Shown: positions 26,301-36,310, counted from the stretch's first letter. The stretch: 64,000 nucleotides of DNA from Phaeosaccion multiseriatum (GCA_965112735.1 OZ218951.1:248001-312000), one strand, 5' to 3'. Program-made: numbers and translations. The notes: generated by a model not told the origin, from the letters alone.

Positions 26301-29300
26301 TTGATGGCGTCCGGCAGGGACTTTAGCACGACGGCCCCGCTGCCCTCACTGCGCACGTAGCCGTCCCCGGCCGCGTCAAAGGATTTGCAGTACCTGGAGA
26401 ACGAGACGGGACACAGGAAGCAGAGTTGGGGGGGGGGATGGATCAGTGTCCAAGCAAGGGACCAGAGAGAAGAGAAAGGGCGCTTTGGAAGGAAGAAAAT
26501 AGATGCAGAGCTGCAGGAGCACACTCACCCTTCCTTCGACAGAAGCCCCGCACTGGCTAGGCCGCCAAAGCCTTGGTCATGGAGCAGCAGGTTGACCCCG
26601 CCAACGACGGCAGAGCTGCACTGCCTCAGTTTCAGACTGTTGCACGCGTTGCTGAGGGCCACTAGGGCCGACGAACATGCTGCGTCTACGCTTTCGCATG
26701 GACCTACGAGGCCGAGTGTGTGCGAAATGCGGCCAGCGAAACATGCTCGGCTTGCCCCTGCCAACGTGTAGGCGCTGAGAGAAACGCCATCCGCGCTCTC
26801 ACGCAGCAAAGCGGGCCAGTCACTCCCTGCAGCGCCCACAAACACGCCAACTCGGTGACCTTCAAGCCTGCGTCGGCCCTCGTAGCCGGCTCTGTGCAGA
26901 GCCTCGTACGCAACTTCGAGCATGATGCGCTGGTTGGGATCTTGGGCCTCCGCCTCGGCGGTGGACATGCCGAAGAATGCGTTGTCGAACGCTTCAACAC
27001 CGTCGATGAAGCCACCTGTCGCATGACGGGGAGAGGAGGAGCGTCCAAAATGGGGTGAGCGGGGCACAGAGACGGGCAAAGAAGCGCCCAGCAAGCTTCC
27101 ATGCCCTCTACGAGTAACATTTGCAAGCCTCGTGGACACAGGGTAGAAACGCACCTCTCACTCCTGTTCCCAAGTCTCGCTCAAGGGGTGCATCGGTGAC
27201 GCAGTCCTCCTCATTGCACAGCTTCGCCCAGAGCTCTTCCGGGCTGTTGCAGCCACCGGGGAACCGACAGGCCATCCCAATGACTGCAATGTCGCCGCTG
27301 CTACCGTCAGAAGAAGGGACCCCAGGAATGGAGCGAGGCAGTCCGTCAACGGAAGCGTCGTCCTCCTCCTCTTCTTCTCCAAACAGGACCGTCTCCAGGT
27401 GAGCTGCGAGTAGAGCTGGTGTCGGATAGTCAAAGAGGGCGTCGGCCCCAATCTCAGAATCCTTGTCGCTCCCGTCTTCAGTCTTCTCGCTGCCCAGAAA
27501 GTCCTCGAGCATCACCGCCAGCTCGGCCATCATCACCGAGGTCATGCCCGCCTCCATGAAGCGGTCGTCGGCGGTCAAATCTCCATTATGCGTGACCTCT
27601 ACGGCAAACTCGAGGAGCTTCTCCAAGATGATGGCCACCCTTGCCTCCCTACCGAGGCCCTCCATAGCACGCATGGCCAGACCGTCTTCTCCTCCTCCTC
27701 TCCCCTCCGGGACACCGCCTTCGACGAAGCAAGCCCTTTCCTCTGGAGCTGAGCACACGCTGGCAAGGTTCACAGGAGGAGAGTCCTGTCGGTGTGGGTT
27801 GGGGGAGAAATGGACACGACAAGTGGGGTGAGACTCGACGCAAAGCCCTCAGCAGACGATTCCCTCACACAACGGCACGGATGAAAAGGGCTGTGAAGGG
27901 CAAGTACCAAAGCACACAGATTGAAGGGGGCAAAGGATTAGAGAGATGGGCAAGAGGCCTCCACTCCCGCTCACTCGCACCTGTGACATCGCAGTGCGGT
28001 CCTCGATGAGCTCGTGCACCATGTGCAGCTCGCCAGCGTGAAGCGCCTGTCTCGTCGCCCGCCGTCGGATCTTGCCGCTCGTGGTCTTGGGGATGGTCCT
28101 CTGCTTGATGGCCACCACCTTCGCCGCTCTGAGACCCAAGGAGGACGACAAGGCGGCCTGAGCGGCCTCCACCACTGCCTGGGCCTCGCCCTCTCGCTCT
28201 TGGCGGATCTCGAACACCACCTCCAGCACACCGTCCCCTCCCGTCTCGTCGGAGGAGAAGGCCGCAATGCAGCCCTGCCGAACGGCGCTGGAGGCCTCTT
28301 GCACAGCGAACTCGATGTCCTGCGGGTAGTGGTTGACCCCATTGAAGATGATGAGGTCCTTGATGCGGCCGCAGATGTACAGCAAACCCTCCTCCACAAA
28401 GCCCACGTCGCCTGTCCGTAGGTACTGGCGAGGAGGCAAGCTGTCACTGCCCCCAGCCCCACCCTGGAGAGAGAGCTTCGCCTGGAACACCTCCTTCAAC
28501 AGCTCGGGCTTGCCCCAGTACCCGGCGGCGACAGAGGGAGAGGAGACCCAGACCTCTCCCGTGGCTCCTGCTTCGCCGACCTCGGCCATGGTGTCGGGAT
28601 TGACAATTCGAATGTCCATAAAGTCTGCCCTCTCGCTCGGGGAGCCGACGCTGGTGAGGTCGGGGCGAGAAGGCGATCGATCGAGGACAGTGGTCCAGGA
28701 GACTGGGGAAAGTGTGCAATGGGGTGGGGAAGGCGAGAGAACGAGCGAATTAGTCGTTGGACCGATTCCTACACTGAGAGAGAATGAAATGCACCACTGC
28801 CTGCTGTCCCTTCGCCTCCACCCGGCCCCCCTTCTGTGCAGACTTCTTACCTAGAACCACGTGCTCAGCGAGCCCGTACGCAGCCGAGAACCACCTTACA
28901 GTGCACAAGTCACAGAGAGGCACGTACAAGGGAGAGGTATGAGGTTAAAAACCACTCACCGGCCGAAAAAAGGGGGGAGCACGGAGGATGTCGTGACAGG
29001 TCTCTCGAGCTCAAGCGCAGTCATAGCTCCTGCCGCACACTCACTCACCCCTGCCGGAGGCCGAAAGGCAGGAAGGCCCCTTCGAACCTCTCCACCGTCT
29101 CCGCTCGGATTGGCTCGGCTCCCGACTGCAGTCTGACCACGTGGGACAGATCCAGCTTGGGCTCCTTGCGAGTGCCGCGCACCTTGGCCATGTAGCGGGC
29201 GCAGAGGGCGTAGGCGAAGTCGGGGGCGACAGACCACTCCACGCGGTGTCGAGAGATGAGCTCCAGCCAGAGCAGGGGCCGCTTGATGAAGCTCACGGGG

Positions 29301-30696
29301 GACATGTAGTGCATAGTCATGCCCGTCAGGAAGGGGGTGAGGAGGCCGAGTACGAGGCCCATGTCCTGAGAAGCAAGGAGAAAGTAAGCAGGGTAGTGAG
29401 TGGGGCGCGAGTGAGCAACAGCAAAAGGCAAGACGAGGCGAAATGGAGAGCAGAGGCAGGGGTGTCCGGCCGCACATCGTTTCTCCCCTTCCTCACGCTT
29501 GCTTGGCGCTTCGTTCCTGGCCGTCCGTTTCCACATTTCTCCTCCCTTCATCTGTCCTGCCTCTGCTTCCTCGCTCCCTCGCTCGCTCACCTTCCCCCCA
29601 CTATATACAAGTCAACTCACATGATACTGGGGCAACCACGAGAAGCCCGTGGTTGGCACATTATGGATCCGCTCACTTGGTGCAGCCCTCTGGGTACGAC
29701 CGCTGCTGCTCGCCTCAGGCTGGTCTGATGGGGAGTCTCCAGCCTTGTGCGAGGGCCACAAGCGGTACATCCCCGTGGCGGGGTGGCAGCCGATGAGATA
29801 CACATTGGCCATGAGCGCTCCGAAGGTTACCATGACGCCCTTGGGGTCACCGGTGGAACCGCTGGTGTACTGCAGAAACGCCAGGTCCTCTTTGGCCACG
29901 CTCAGCTCGTCAAAGCTCCTCCTCCCTGCGCCTGACGAGGAGGAGAAGAAGAAGCTCAGAAGCAAACCCCCATCCGTAGCCTTAAAGTCGAGGTCCGCAG
30001 GCCACAGCTTGCGCGAGTCAGAGAGTGGATTGGACCTGTCCACTCTGCGCACAGCTGCTATCGTGGAGTCGGTGAGGCACAGCACGGGCTTACAGTCCGC
30101 CACGATCTTGCTCATCTTGGGCAGTGACTTGGACAGGGGAGGAGCAGGCGGGTACACCATCACCGCCACCACGCCCGCTCTCAGGCAGCCCAGGAAGGCG
30201 GCGAAGAAATGCAGGCCCGGCCCGTAGCACAGCACCACCATGCTGCCCTTGGGCACGCCCCACTCCTCGCGCAGCATGTAGGCAATCTTGCCCGCCTGAG
30301 GAAGGGTTGGGAGAAGAACGTTTGCATCTTGGGTTAATTATCACAAAGTGTCTAGTAGGAGTACCGGGGGGGGTTAAGGTGCAAGACTACAGCACGCCAG
30401 CAGCAGCTGAATCGGCGTGAGAAAGCAAGCAAGGGCATCAACATCTCCACGGAACGTCTGACCTCCACGGAATGTTTGTTCGTTGCTTTGCTTACCTCAT
30501 CCCACATGCGTCTGAAGCTGTACCTCTCCGCCTCTTTGCCCTTGCCATCGTACCAGAAGGCAAAGGGCTTGTCGCCGAGGTCAGCAACAACCTCATGAGC
30601 CCTCCTCAGTAGAGGAGCGAGAGAAGAAGAGGCCGCGACTCCCTCGATTCCGCCTCGTTGTCTCCCTGGAGACGTCACGGTTTCTTGTTCCTCCAT
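8799..30696 (-). CDS. Giant hybrid polyketide synthase / nonribosomal peptide synthetase with Pls-like membrane tail
   Basis: One gene of 13 exons: 30696-30496, 30295-29621, 29365-29049, 28894-28851, 28702-27981, 27785-27155, 27015-26529, 26393-26098, 25650-24192, 23869-19577, 19416-12255, 12069-11521, 11435-8799. All 12 junctions are GT-AG and every phase agrees, giving about 6,490 aa. An in-frame upstream ATG at 30945 would add 83 residues of less convincing sequence. Domain order: FAAL-ACP, KS-ACP, KS-AT-KR-ACP, KS-DH-ER-KR-ACP, C-A-PCP, then a membrane/beta-helix tail. There is no thioesterase or terminal reductase. It should activate a fatty acid as acyl-AMP, extend it with malonyl units, add one amino acid, and act at a membrane. 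Family assignments follow the clear signature motifs described in the module entries. Expression and product are unknown. Exons 10 and 11 are 4.3 and 7.2 kb, whereas the N-terminal third is cut into small exons. Confidence 0.9.
11440..14990 (-). other. Megasynthase NRPS module: C-A-PCP
   Basis: The condensation domain (about residues 4547-5010) has the catalytic HHCIFDG. The adenylation domain (about 5047-5540) shows [57 protein letters not shown] and YRTGD (split exactly by the intron 12254-12070), then [11 protein letters not shown]. The PCP has its serine in [15 protein letters not shown]. The specificity pocket begins Asp-Val-x-x-Ala by alignment to the core motif, which is not enough to name the amino acid. 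The C domain should join the finished polyketide acyl chain to the amino acid on the PCP. Confidence 0.87.
15000..20200 (-). other. Megasynthase module 3: KS-DH-ER-KR-ACP (fully reducing, no AT)
   Basis: KS3 (about residues 2837-3247) has the nucleophile in LQTACSSSL instead of the usual VDTACSSSL, with EAHGTGT and [10 protein letters not shown] intact. No AT follows. The DH (about 3330-3614) reads [11 protein letters not shown], so the usual Gly of HxxxGxxxxP is Asn, and the second-site Asp is in [10 protein letters not shown]. The ER (about 3780-4110) has [10 protein letters not shown] and the nucleotide loop [15 protein letters not shown]. The KR (about 4150-4320) has [13 protein letters not shown], an LDD motif after HAAGV (B-type) and [13 protein letters not shown]. 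The ACP has [14 protein letters not shown]. With all three reductive domains, it is expected to give a saturated beta-carbon. Confidence 0.87.
20260..24840 (-). other. Megasynthase module 2: KS-AT-KR-ACP
   Basis: KS2 starts at [13 protein letters not shown] (about residue 1398) with [16 protein letters not shown] and [10 protein letters not shown]. The AT (about 1845-2150) shows GQGSQ, the nucleophile motif GHSLGE and [12 protein letters not shown] is the usual malonyl-CoA signature. The KR (about 2442-2620) has the NADPH loop [13 protein letters not shown] and the Ser/Tyr pair in SYSSTS and [11 protein letters not shown]. It lacks the LDD motif of B-type ketoreductases. An ACP ([14 protein letters not shown]) closes the module. 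This is the only AT in the whole enzyme. A KR without DH predicts a beta-hydroxy intermediate. Confidence 0.88.
24061..24178. repeat. CCCT-rich tract in the KS2 intron
   Basis: A CCTCCCTCCC-type pyrimidine tract on the + strand inside intron 24191-23870, which interrupts KS2. Confidence 0.75.
24880..27300 (-). other. Megasynthase module 1: KS-ACP with no acyltransferase
   Basis: The KS begins at [14 protein letters not shown] (about residue 815) and is spread over four exons. The nucleophile is in VDAACSSAL, the two histidines are in EAHATGT and [10 protein letters not shown]. It is followed within about 90 residues by an ACP ([14 protein letters not shown], about residue 1324). No AT, KR, DH or ER sequence fits between them. 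The extender unit must therefore come from the AT of module 2, from a separate trans-acting AT, or the KS may only transfer the acyl chain. The intron 26097-25651 inside this KS carries a 270-bp GGGA array. Confidence 0.8.
25689..25965. repeat. (GGGA)n array in the intron inside KS1
   Basis: A GGGA tetranucleotide array with sparse interruptions lies in intron 26097-25651. It makes spurious Arg-Glu-Gly-Gly reading frames on the + strand. Confidence 0.9.
27340..30696 (-). other. Megasynthase loading module: fatty acyl-AMP ligase (FAAL) plus ACP
   Basis: Residues about 1-650 are an ANL-superfamily FAAL. Visible signatures are the AMP-binding loop [22 protein letters not shown] (split by the exon 2/3 junction), AYGLAEH in the 44-base exon 4, YLRTGD, and [20 protein letters not shown], which is characteristic of FAALs rather than CoA ligases. 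The C-terminal KTTSGKIRR holds the catalytic-type lysine. The ACP follows at about residues 700-800 with its phosphopantetheine serine in [13 protein letters not shown] (the usual motif is LDS, here MTS). FAALs load free fatty acids as acyl-adenylates onto an ACP without CoA, so this module is expected to prime the line with a fatty acyl chain. Confidence 0.85.
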
Positions 30697-31072
30697 TTCG
30701 TCGCCTGCTGGAGAGTCTCGCTCCCGCAAGACTTGCGTCACCCCCCCTATTGGAACGTTACGACGGCCTTCCTCGCCCCTGGAACCTTCATTTCCATTGG
30801 CGTGGCGGGAGAGGAAGGGCTGCGTCACACCTCCCAGGCATCGTCCCCTCCTCGTGCACGATCCATCCTCACTTTTCGTCCCCTTTAAGCACCAATAAGA
30901 TCTTAGCAGCAAGAAATGGCACTGGTGGGCCCTCCCTTTTTTCATTTGAGTACTTTTTATTTTAATTTTCCCTTCTTTCTCTTCAGAAGATTGGTGTCTT
31001 TTTCTAAACGGTTACGTTGAATCCGGGTAGACAAGATCCACCCCCTCGGCTCCAGGCGAGGCTTCTCGGAGC
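30697..31072. promoter_or_regulatory. Upstream region of the megasynthase gene
   Basis: The probable promoter/5' leader. Positions 30945-31000 are the most AT-rich part (a TTTTTATTTTAATTTT run on the + strand), about 250-300 bp upstream of the ATG at 30696. An in-frame ATG at 30945 sits at its edge, so the start and the leader cannot be told apart by sequence. No TATA box or operator can be assigned with confidence. Confidence 0.35.
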
Positions 31073-32574
31073 TTGAACTTTCTTCTTATTGGGATTTCTT
31101 CAAGTAGCATCGCGGCGCCAGCCAATCATCTCCCACCTCAGCGACAACAGATGGAGAGAGCCATGGCTGATCACCAGGCTCTTCCCGGAGAGAGACGAGA
31201 CCCCAGCGCATGGGGCACGCACCTGTCGGTGGCAGAGGGGACCAGCCGGCCGCGGGTGATGCCCCCGGGGGGGGCGAGACACAGCCTGGGGGTGAGGGCG
31301 GGAGCAGACTTAGGCGAAGAGGGTGATGTTGGGATCGAAGTGATCCACCCTGGGGTGGGGGCGGAAGGGTGCGACGCAGCTGCAGGGCAGCAGGGGACCG
31401 CAGATGGACCAGCCTCCGATAGCGAGGCAGACCCAGGGGGGGGGAGTGACGAAGACCCAGGGGGTGGAAGTGACGAAGACCCAGGGGGTAAGCATGACGT
31501 GGAACCAGGAGGGGATGACGATAATGAGGGCGGCCGGCCACGCTGGCGGACAGAGGAAACCAAGATGTTGGACGGGGCTGGACCCTCCATCCCACACAGC
31601 CGACACGGGGAGAGGCGAGGTGCCCAGAAGCGCTTTACCAACAAGCTCCTCACGTCGAAGGCGAGGACAGACTTTCTGGAACGCCTGAAAGCGATCCCAC
31701 AGCAGGACGAACGGGAGAAGGGCCTGGCCAGAGCCCTCAGCCACAGTGTGAAGGGGGCTGGTGGTTGGCTTCATCTTCGACCTACCAAGAAGGCAGGGGG
31801 AGCACTCCACCTCACGGACGCCGAGCATAAGGGTGCCATTCGGAGACGGCTGGGCATCGATCCCACCTACAGCAGGGACTGCCATAAGTGCCCTGGCAAG
31901 ACGCTGACGGAGGGGCATATCATCACCTGCACTAAGACGGGGCTCGGCACACCCCAACACGACGCTGTGCAGAAGGCACTCGTCGCCCTGATGAAGAGCG
32001 AAGCAAGGCCTTGGCAGAGGGATAGTGCAGAACACCGGCTTCCCCTTCTTTATGAGGGCAAGAACGGTCACCCCGCGACGAGGGAGAGGGGGGAGCAACG
32101 CCGTGAGGGGTGACGCCCACGTGGCCAAGCAGATGGAGATGGACATTGTGACTCCCCCCAGGATGTTTGAGCTTCCATCCGACCACGAATATGGGGACGG
32201 CCACAAGCAAGTCCCTGATGATCGACGTCACGCTCACTGATGCCACTAACACCACCAATCGTGGCAAGGCATCGAAGGAGGCACTCGCGGCAGCCAAGAA
32301 GGCTGAAGCAACCAAGCGCACCAAGTATGGGGTGCCACAAGCCGGCATGGAAGGCCAGGGTGGAGATATCCACTATGACCCCACGAGGTACCATCTCGTC
32401 CCTTTCGGTATGGAACAACAAGGCGCATTTGGTCCGTCTGCCCAGGTGTTTATTAAAACACTCGCTGGGGGCATGTCCAGCCATCAGGGCTTATGCGAGG
32501 GCTGTTTGCGTCATTCGGCGGCGCTTAGCCGTTGCGCTCCAGCGGGCCCGACACGAAAGGTCGATTCGACATAG
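31073..32574 (+). pseudogene. Degraded non-LTR retroelement-like fragment (RT C-terminal region)
   Basis: An open frame from 31073 to 32113 (a second ATG at 31151) has a low-complexity N-terminal half with three copies of a D-P-G-G-G-S-D-E-like acidic repeat. A more ordered part follows with RRRLG then a Cys-x2-Cys ... His-x3-Cys cluster (about 31840-31935), like the zinc-binding segment that follows reverse transcriptase in LINE-type elements. The frame then breaks near 32113. Homologous-looking sequence continues in another frame to 32574, where a MIDVTLTD-type stretch and an Ala/Lys-rich helix are seen. At least one and probably two frameshifts separate the parts, and no RT catalytic motif is present. 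Alternatively it could be a host gene with unrecognised introns, but no convincing donor/acceptor pair was found at the breaks. Confidence 0.45.
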
Positions 32575-32639
32575 GATCCTGGCTGGCATCAACTTTATGT
32601 CGATGGGGAGAACTGACGCATCGGAGGGATACGACCTCG

Positions 32640-33034
32640 GGGGCTAAGTTCCCCGGGGCGGGTGAGACATTACTATTAGACAATCATAGATGGCACTTGA
32701 CTTAGCTAAGGGTGTAAACACCAACATGCTTCTCGGGCCCCCCGAAAAGCAGAAGCCTGAGGCGGCCTGCGGCCGAAAGCAAGAAGCCCGGGGCTGGCCT
32801 GCGGCCAGAAGCCTGCAGGAAAGTAGCGAGAAGCCCAAGTCTCCCATTTTTTTTCCGCGCTTGGAAAGTGATACACGTGGGCTGCTGGTCGAAATAATGA
32901 TACACTCTTCATTCCATCGGCTCCAGACTGGCCTAGAAGCCAACGCCTAGAGACGAAAATCGGCCGGCCTAGGCGGGCCGCAGGCCCCCGGCCTAGGCCT
33001 TTCTTTGGCGCAGCCCCCCCGGCCTAGGCCTATC
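32640..33034. other. Non-coding stretch with dense GGCC palindromes
   Basis: No gene is seen. Short dyads such as GGCCGGCCTAGGC and CCGGCCTAGGCC are packed between 32955 and 33030, and GCCTGCGGCC repeats near 32760-32815. Similar elements recur at 34725-34810 on the other side of the repeat block. Confidence 0.6.
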
Positions 33035-33210
33035 GACCCTGGACAGGATTAGCTACGGTGTGCGCCGGCCGTACTCAGTAATCAGCCCCCGGCTGGCGCA
33101 CGCATAATCCGTACTCAGGCCGGCTGGTCACCAGCTGTAAGCAACCAGGCCGGCTGGCGCCGGTCATAATCAGTAACCAGGCCGACTGCGCCCGTAATCA
33201 GTAATCAGAT
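33035..33210. repeat. 175-bp direct repeat, left copy
   Basis: Contains several AATCAGTAATCAG and GGCCGGCTGG modules and starts with GACCCTGGACA. It is near-identical to 34551-34724. Together the two copies bracket the CCCT arrays. Confidence 0.8.
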
Positions 33211-33227
33211 AATCTTGTCCAGGGTCG

Positions 33228-34550
33228 ACTCCCTCCCTCCCTCCCTCCCTCCCTCCCTCCCGCCCTCCCTCCCTCCCTCCCTCCCTTCCTCCCTCCCTCC
33301 CTCCCTCCCTCCCTCCCTCGCTCCCTCGCTCCCTCCCTCCCTCCGCCCCTCCCTTTCTCCCTCTTTCTATACCTCCATCCCTCCCTCCCTCCCATCCCGC
33401 TATTCCTCCCTGTGGAAAGTCGATTCGTAAGGCAATGGCCCAGGCCCAGGCAGACACGGTGAGAACGAGTGGCATGGCTCTCACTATCCTATGTGCGTAG
33501 GTGGTCGTTTAGGACTAGCATGCGATAAGTTAATAGAGGCAAGGCTGGCTGCTAGGCTGGCGTTGGGGTTGCTGTTACCTTGTCCGTGTGTCTAGTTCTA
33601 TCCTATCTGTAGGCGACAGCGCATGTCGCTTTACACTATCTGTAGGCGACAACGCTTGTCGTTCTACATCCCTCCCTACCTCCTTTTATCCCTCTACCCC
33701 TCTGTCCCTCCCTCTCTCCCACCCTCCCTCCCTCCCTCTGTCCCTCCCTCCCTCCCTCCCTCCCTCCCCCCCTCCCTGCCTCCCTCCCTCCCTCCCTCCC
33801 TCCCGCCCTCCCTCCCTCCTTCCTTCCTCCCTCCCTCCCTCCCTCCCTCCCTCCCTCCGCCCCTCCCTTCCTCCTTCCTTCTATCCCTCCCTCCCTCCCT
33901 CCCTCCCTCCCTCTCTCTATCCCGCTATCCCTCCGCCCTCCCTACCTCCTCGTATCCGTCTATCCCACTGTCCCTCCCTCCCTCCCTCGCTCCCTCCCTC
34001 CCTCCGCCCCTCCCTTTCTCCCTCTTTCTATACCTCCATCCCTCCCTCCCTCCCATCCCGCTATTCCTCCCTGTGGAAAGTCGATTCGTAAGGCAATGGC
34101 CCAGGCCCAGGCAGACACGGTGAGAACGAGTGGCATGGCTCTCACTATCCTATGTGCGTAGGTGGTCGTTTAGGACTAGCATGCGATAAGTTAATAGAGG
34201 CAAGGCTGGCTGCTAGGCTGGCTTTGGGGTTGCTGTTACCTTGTCCGTGTGTCTAGTTCTATCCTATCTGTAGGCGACAGCGCATGTCGCTTTACACTAT
34301 CTGTAGGCGACAGCGCTTGTCGTTCTACATCCCTCCCTACCTCCTTCTATCCCTCTACCCCTCTGTCCCTCCCTCTCTCCCACCCTCCCTCCTTCCCTCT
34401 GTCCCTCCCTCCCTCCCTCCCTCCCTCCTTCCTCCCTCCCTCCCTCCTTCCTCCCTCCCTCCCTCCCTCCCTCCCCCCCTCCCTCCCTCCTTCCTTCCTC
34501 CCTCCCTCCCTCCCTCCCTCCCCCCCTCCCTCCCCTCCCTCCCCTCCCTC
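33228..34550. repeat. CCCT/CCTT arrays enclosing a 661-bp tandem duplication
   Basis: Long CTCCCTCCCT arrays (33228-33390, 33690-34050, 34350-34550) are separated by a unique unit at 33370-33690 that is repeated almost base for base at 34031-34351 (offset 661 bp). The unit includes a TGTAGGCGACAGCGC motif present twice in each copy. The array edges carry a 16-base inverted match (AATCTTGTCCAGGGTC and its complement). Confidence 0.85.
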
Positions 34551-34724
34551 CCTGACCCTGGACAAGATTACGGTGTGCGCCGGCTGTAATCAGTAATCAG
34601 CCCCCGGCTGGCGCATAATCAGTAATCAGGCCGGCTGGTCACCGGCTGTAATCAGCAACCAGGCCGGCTGGCGCCATAATCAGTAATCAGGCCGGCTGCG
34701 CCGGCTGTAATCAGTAATCAGATA
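34551..34724. repeat. 175-bp direct repeat, right copy
   Basis: Partner of 33035-33210, in the same orientation, with scattered differences and small indels. Confidence 0.8.
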
Positions 34725-36310
34725 GGTCGAGGCCTAGGTCTAGAACCGCCGGCCTGGGGGAGAAAAAATGGCCGGTCTAGAGCGGCCAACGGCCGCCGGC
34801 CTAGGCCAGTCTGGAGCCGAATTTCATCTCTCTGAGAGCAGCTCGCTGCTCATCCCTTCCCCTCTCGATACACTGGCTGCTTACACGCCTCACTATCAAA
34901 GCATTTGTTCTACCCCCCTGGTGTATCTGTAGCTCGGGGGTGATAGTCTCACGCATCTCCTGAGCCCCACAAGCAGCTCGTGTCCGCCAGCTCCCAGCCA
35001 CGGTCAGCACACGCTGCTCAAAATGTCAGAGGAAGCAGCAAGAGGAGGCAGGTGTAAGTGTATGGGCAGGACATCGACATTGGATATCGAGGAGGTCTAT
35101 TTAGGTCAAATTGGGGACAATGGGAGGGGCGGTTCAGTGACGAAGCCGTGTCGGGGGGCAAAGGGATGAGGCCGTGTAGGGGGCAAAGGGGAGTGACAAG
35201 GCCGTGTAATAATAATAAGGAAAGGAGTATCAGGACAAGGGCAGAAAGGGCATTGGGGAAAACGTAAGGACAGGACGACATCATCACAAGGGTACTTAAA
35301 GTACACAACATTACGTTAAGTACCCTTGGCATCTGTCTTGGAGTGAGCGGTAGGCCTCTAGGAGGCTACTGAGAGCTGTTCCGGGAAGGGTCGTCACTGC
35401 CCTTGGCCCGGAGGCTAACAGCCGGCATTCGACTTGTTGTCTCACGATGCGCATGTTCAAACTCGCTAAAACAGTAGTTGTGGGGGTGGAGGGCTGTTTG
35501 GGTGTCTCTAAAACGGTAGTGTCTTGCTTGGAGGTGAGTGGCCCGATAGTATGCTATCGAGAAAAAGAGGAAGGGGAGGAAAGGGGGGGGGGGGGTGGGC
35601 CCTGACGCTCATGGCTTGGAGCCAGACACATGGGCGGGTCCGTAACCTGCCCTTCCGGCCGTGACCTGCCTTTTTCGGTGGTTTATCGTTTTACTCGCAG
35701 TGGATGGGGATAAAAATGCATTATTTCTTATTTTCTTAGAGTTAGCCTGGCGTCGGCACAAGGCCTGCAGCGGCGGTCGCACGTGTCTTCTTCAACCCCC
35801 TTTGCTTGCGCGTACATGACCCTGCAGAAATGGTGTGAAGTCCTATCGCATTGGTCTTCTTTGCAGCCAGGTGTCGAGGTCAGGGTACTAGCGAGCCGGA
35901 CGGCTTTACAGGCGTCCTCGTAGGAGGAGCACCCCTGCGAGTAGGTAGGCGGTGCATTTTGTGCTTCTCGCTCCCAGCGCCGTGAGCCGGCGCAGTCCTC
36001 AAATCACTCCCTACTGTGCCCCCACCTCCACTTCCAACCCCTCCTCCGCCCCCGGAAGGGATCTTCCCTCTGCTAGCGGCACCACTCTCTCCTCCACTTG
36101 CCCCCATGCCCCCCCCCCCCCCTGCCTCCCTCCTCCCCCCCCCTGACGTGCTTGTGCTCCCTCTTCCACCAAGCCTCCCTTTGCTACCCCCCTTGGATGG
36201 TGTGCTCCCTCCTCCGCCGCGATTCGCTTCCCCCCCTCCCCCCCTGCCATGCCTCCCTCTGCGTCCAGTGCCATCCCTACCTGCTGTGCTCCTTTCTGCA
36301 CCTCGTACTT
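34725..36310. other. Intergenic region downstream of the helicase gene
   Basis: No gene can be supported. GGCCTAGGCC-type dyads lie at 34730-34810. A perfect inverted repeat CAAGGGTACTTAA ... TTAAGTACCCTTG spans 35287-35329. A G-run occurs at 35586-35597. From 36000 to 36310 the + strand is C-rich and the - strand gives Gly-rich frames that look like composition, not coding. A 69-aa minus frame at 34801-35010 has normal composition but no supporting context. Confidence 0.5.

Noticed and set aside
34801-35010. 69-aa minus-strand frame with normal composition
   Set aside because: No splice partners, no recognisable motif and no supporting neighbour; not distinguishable from chance.
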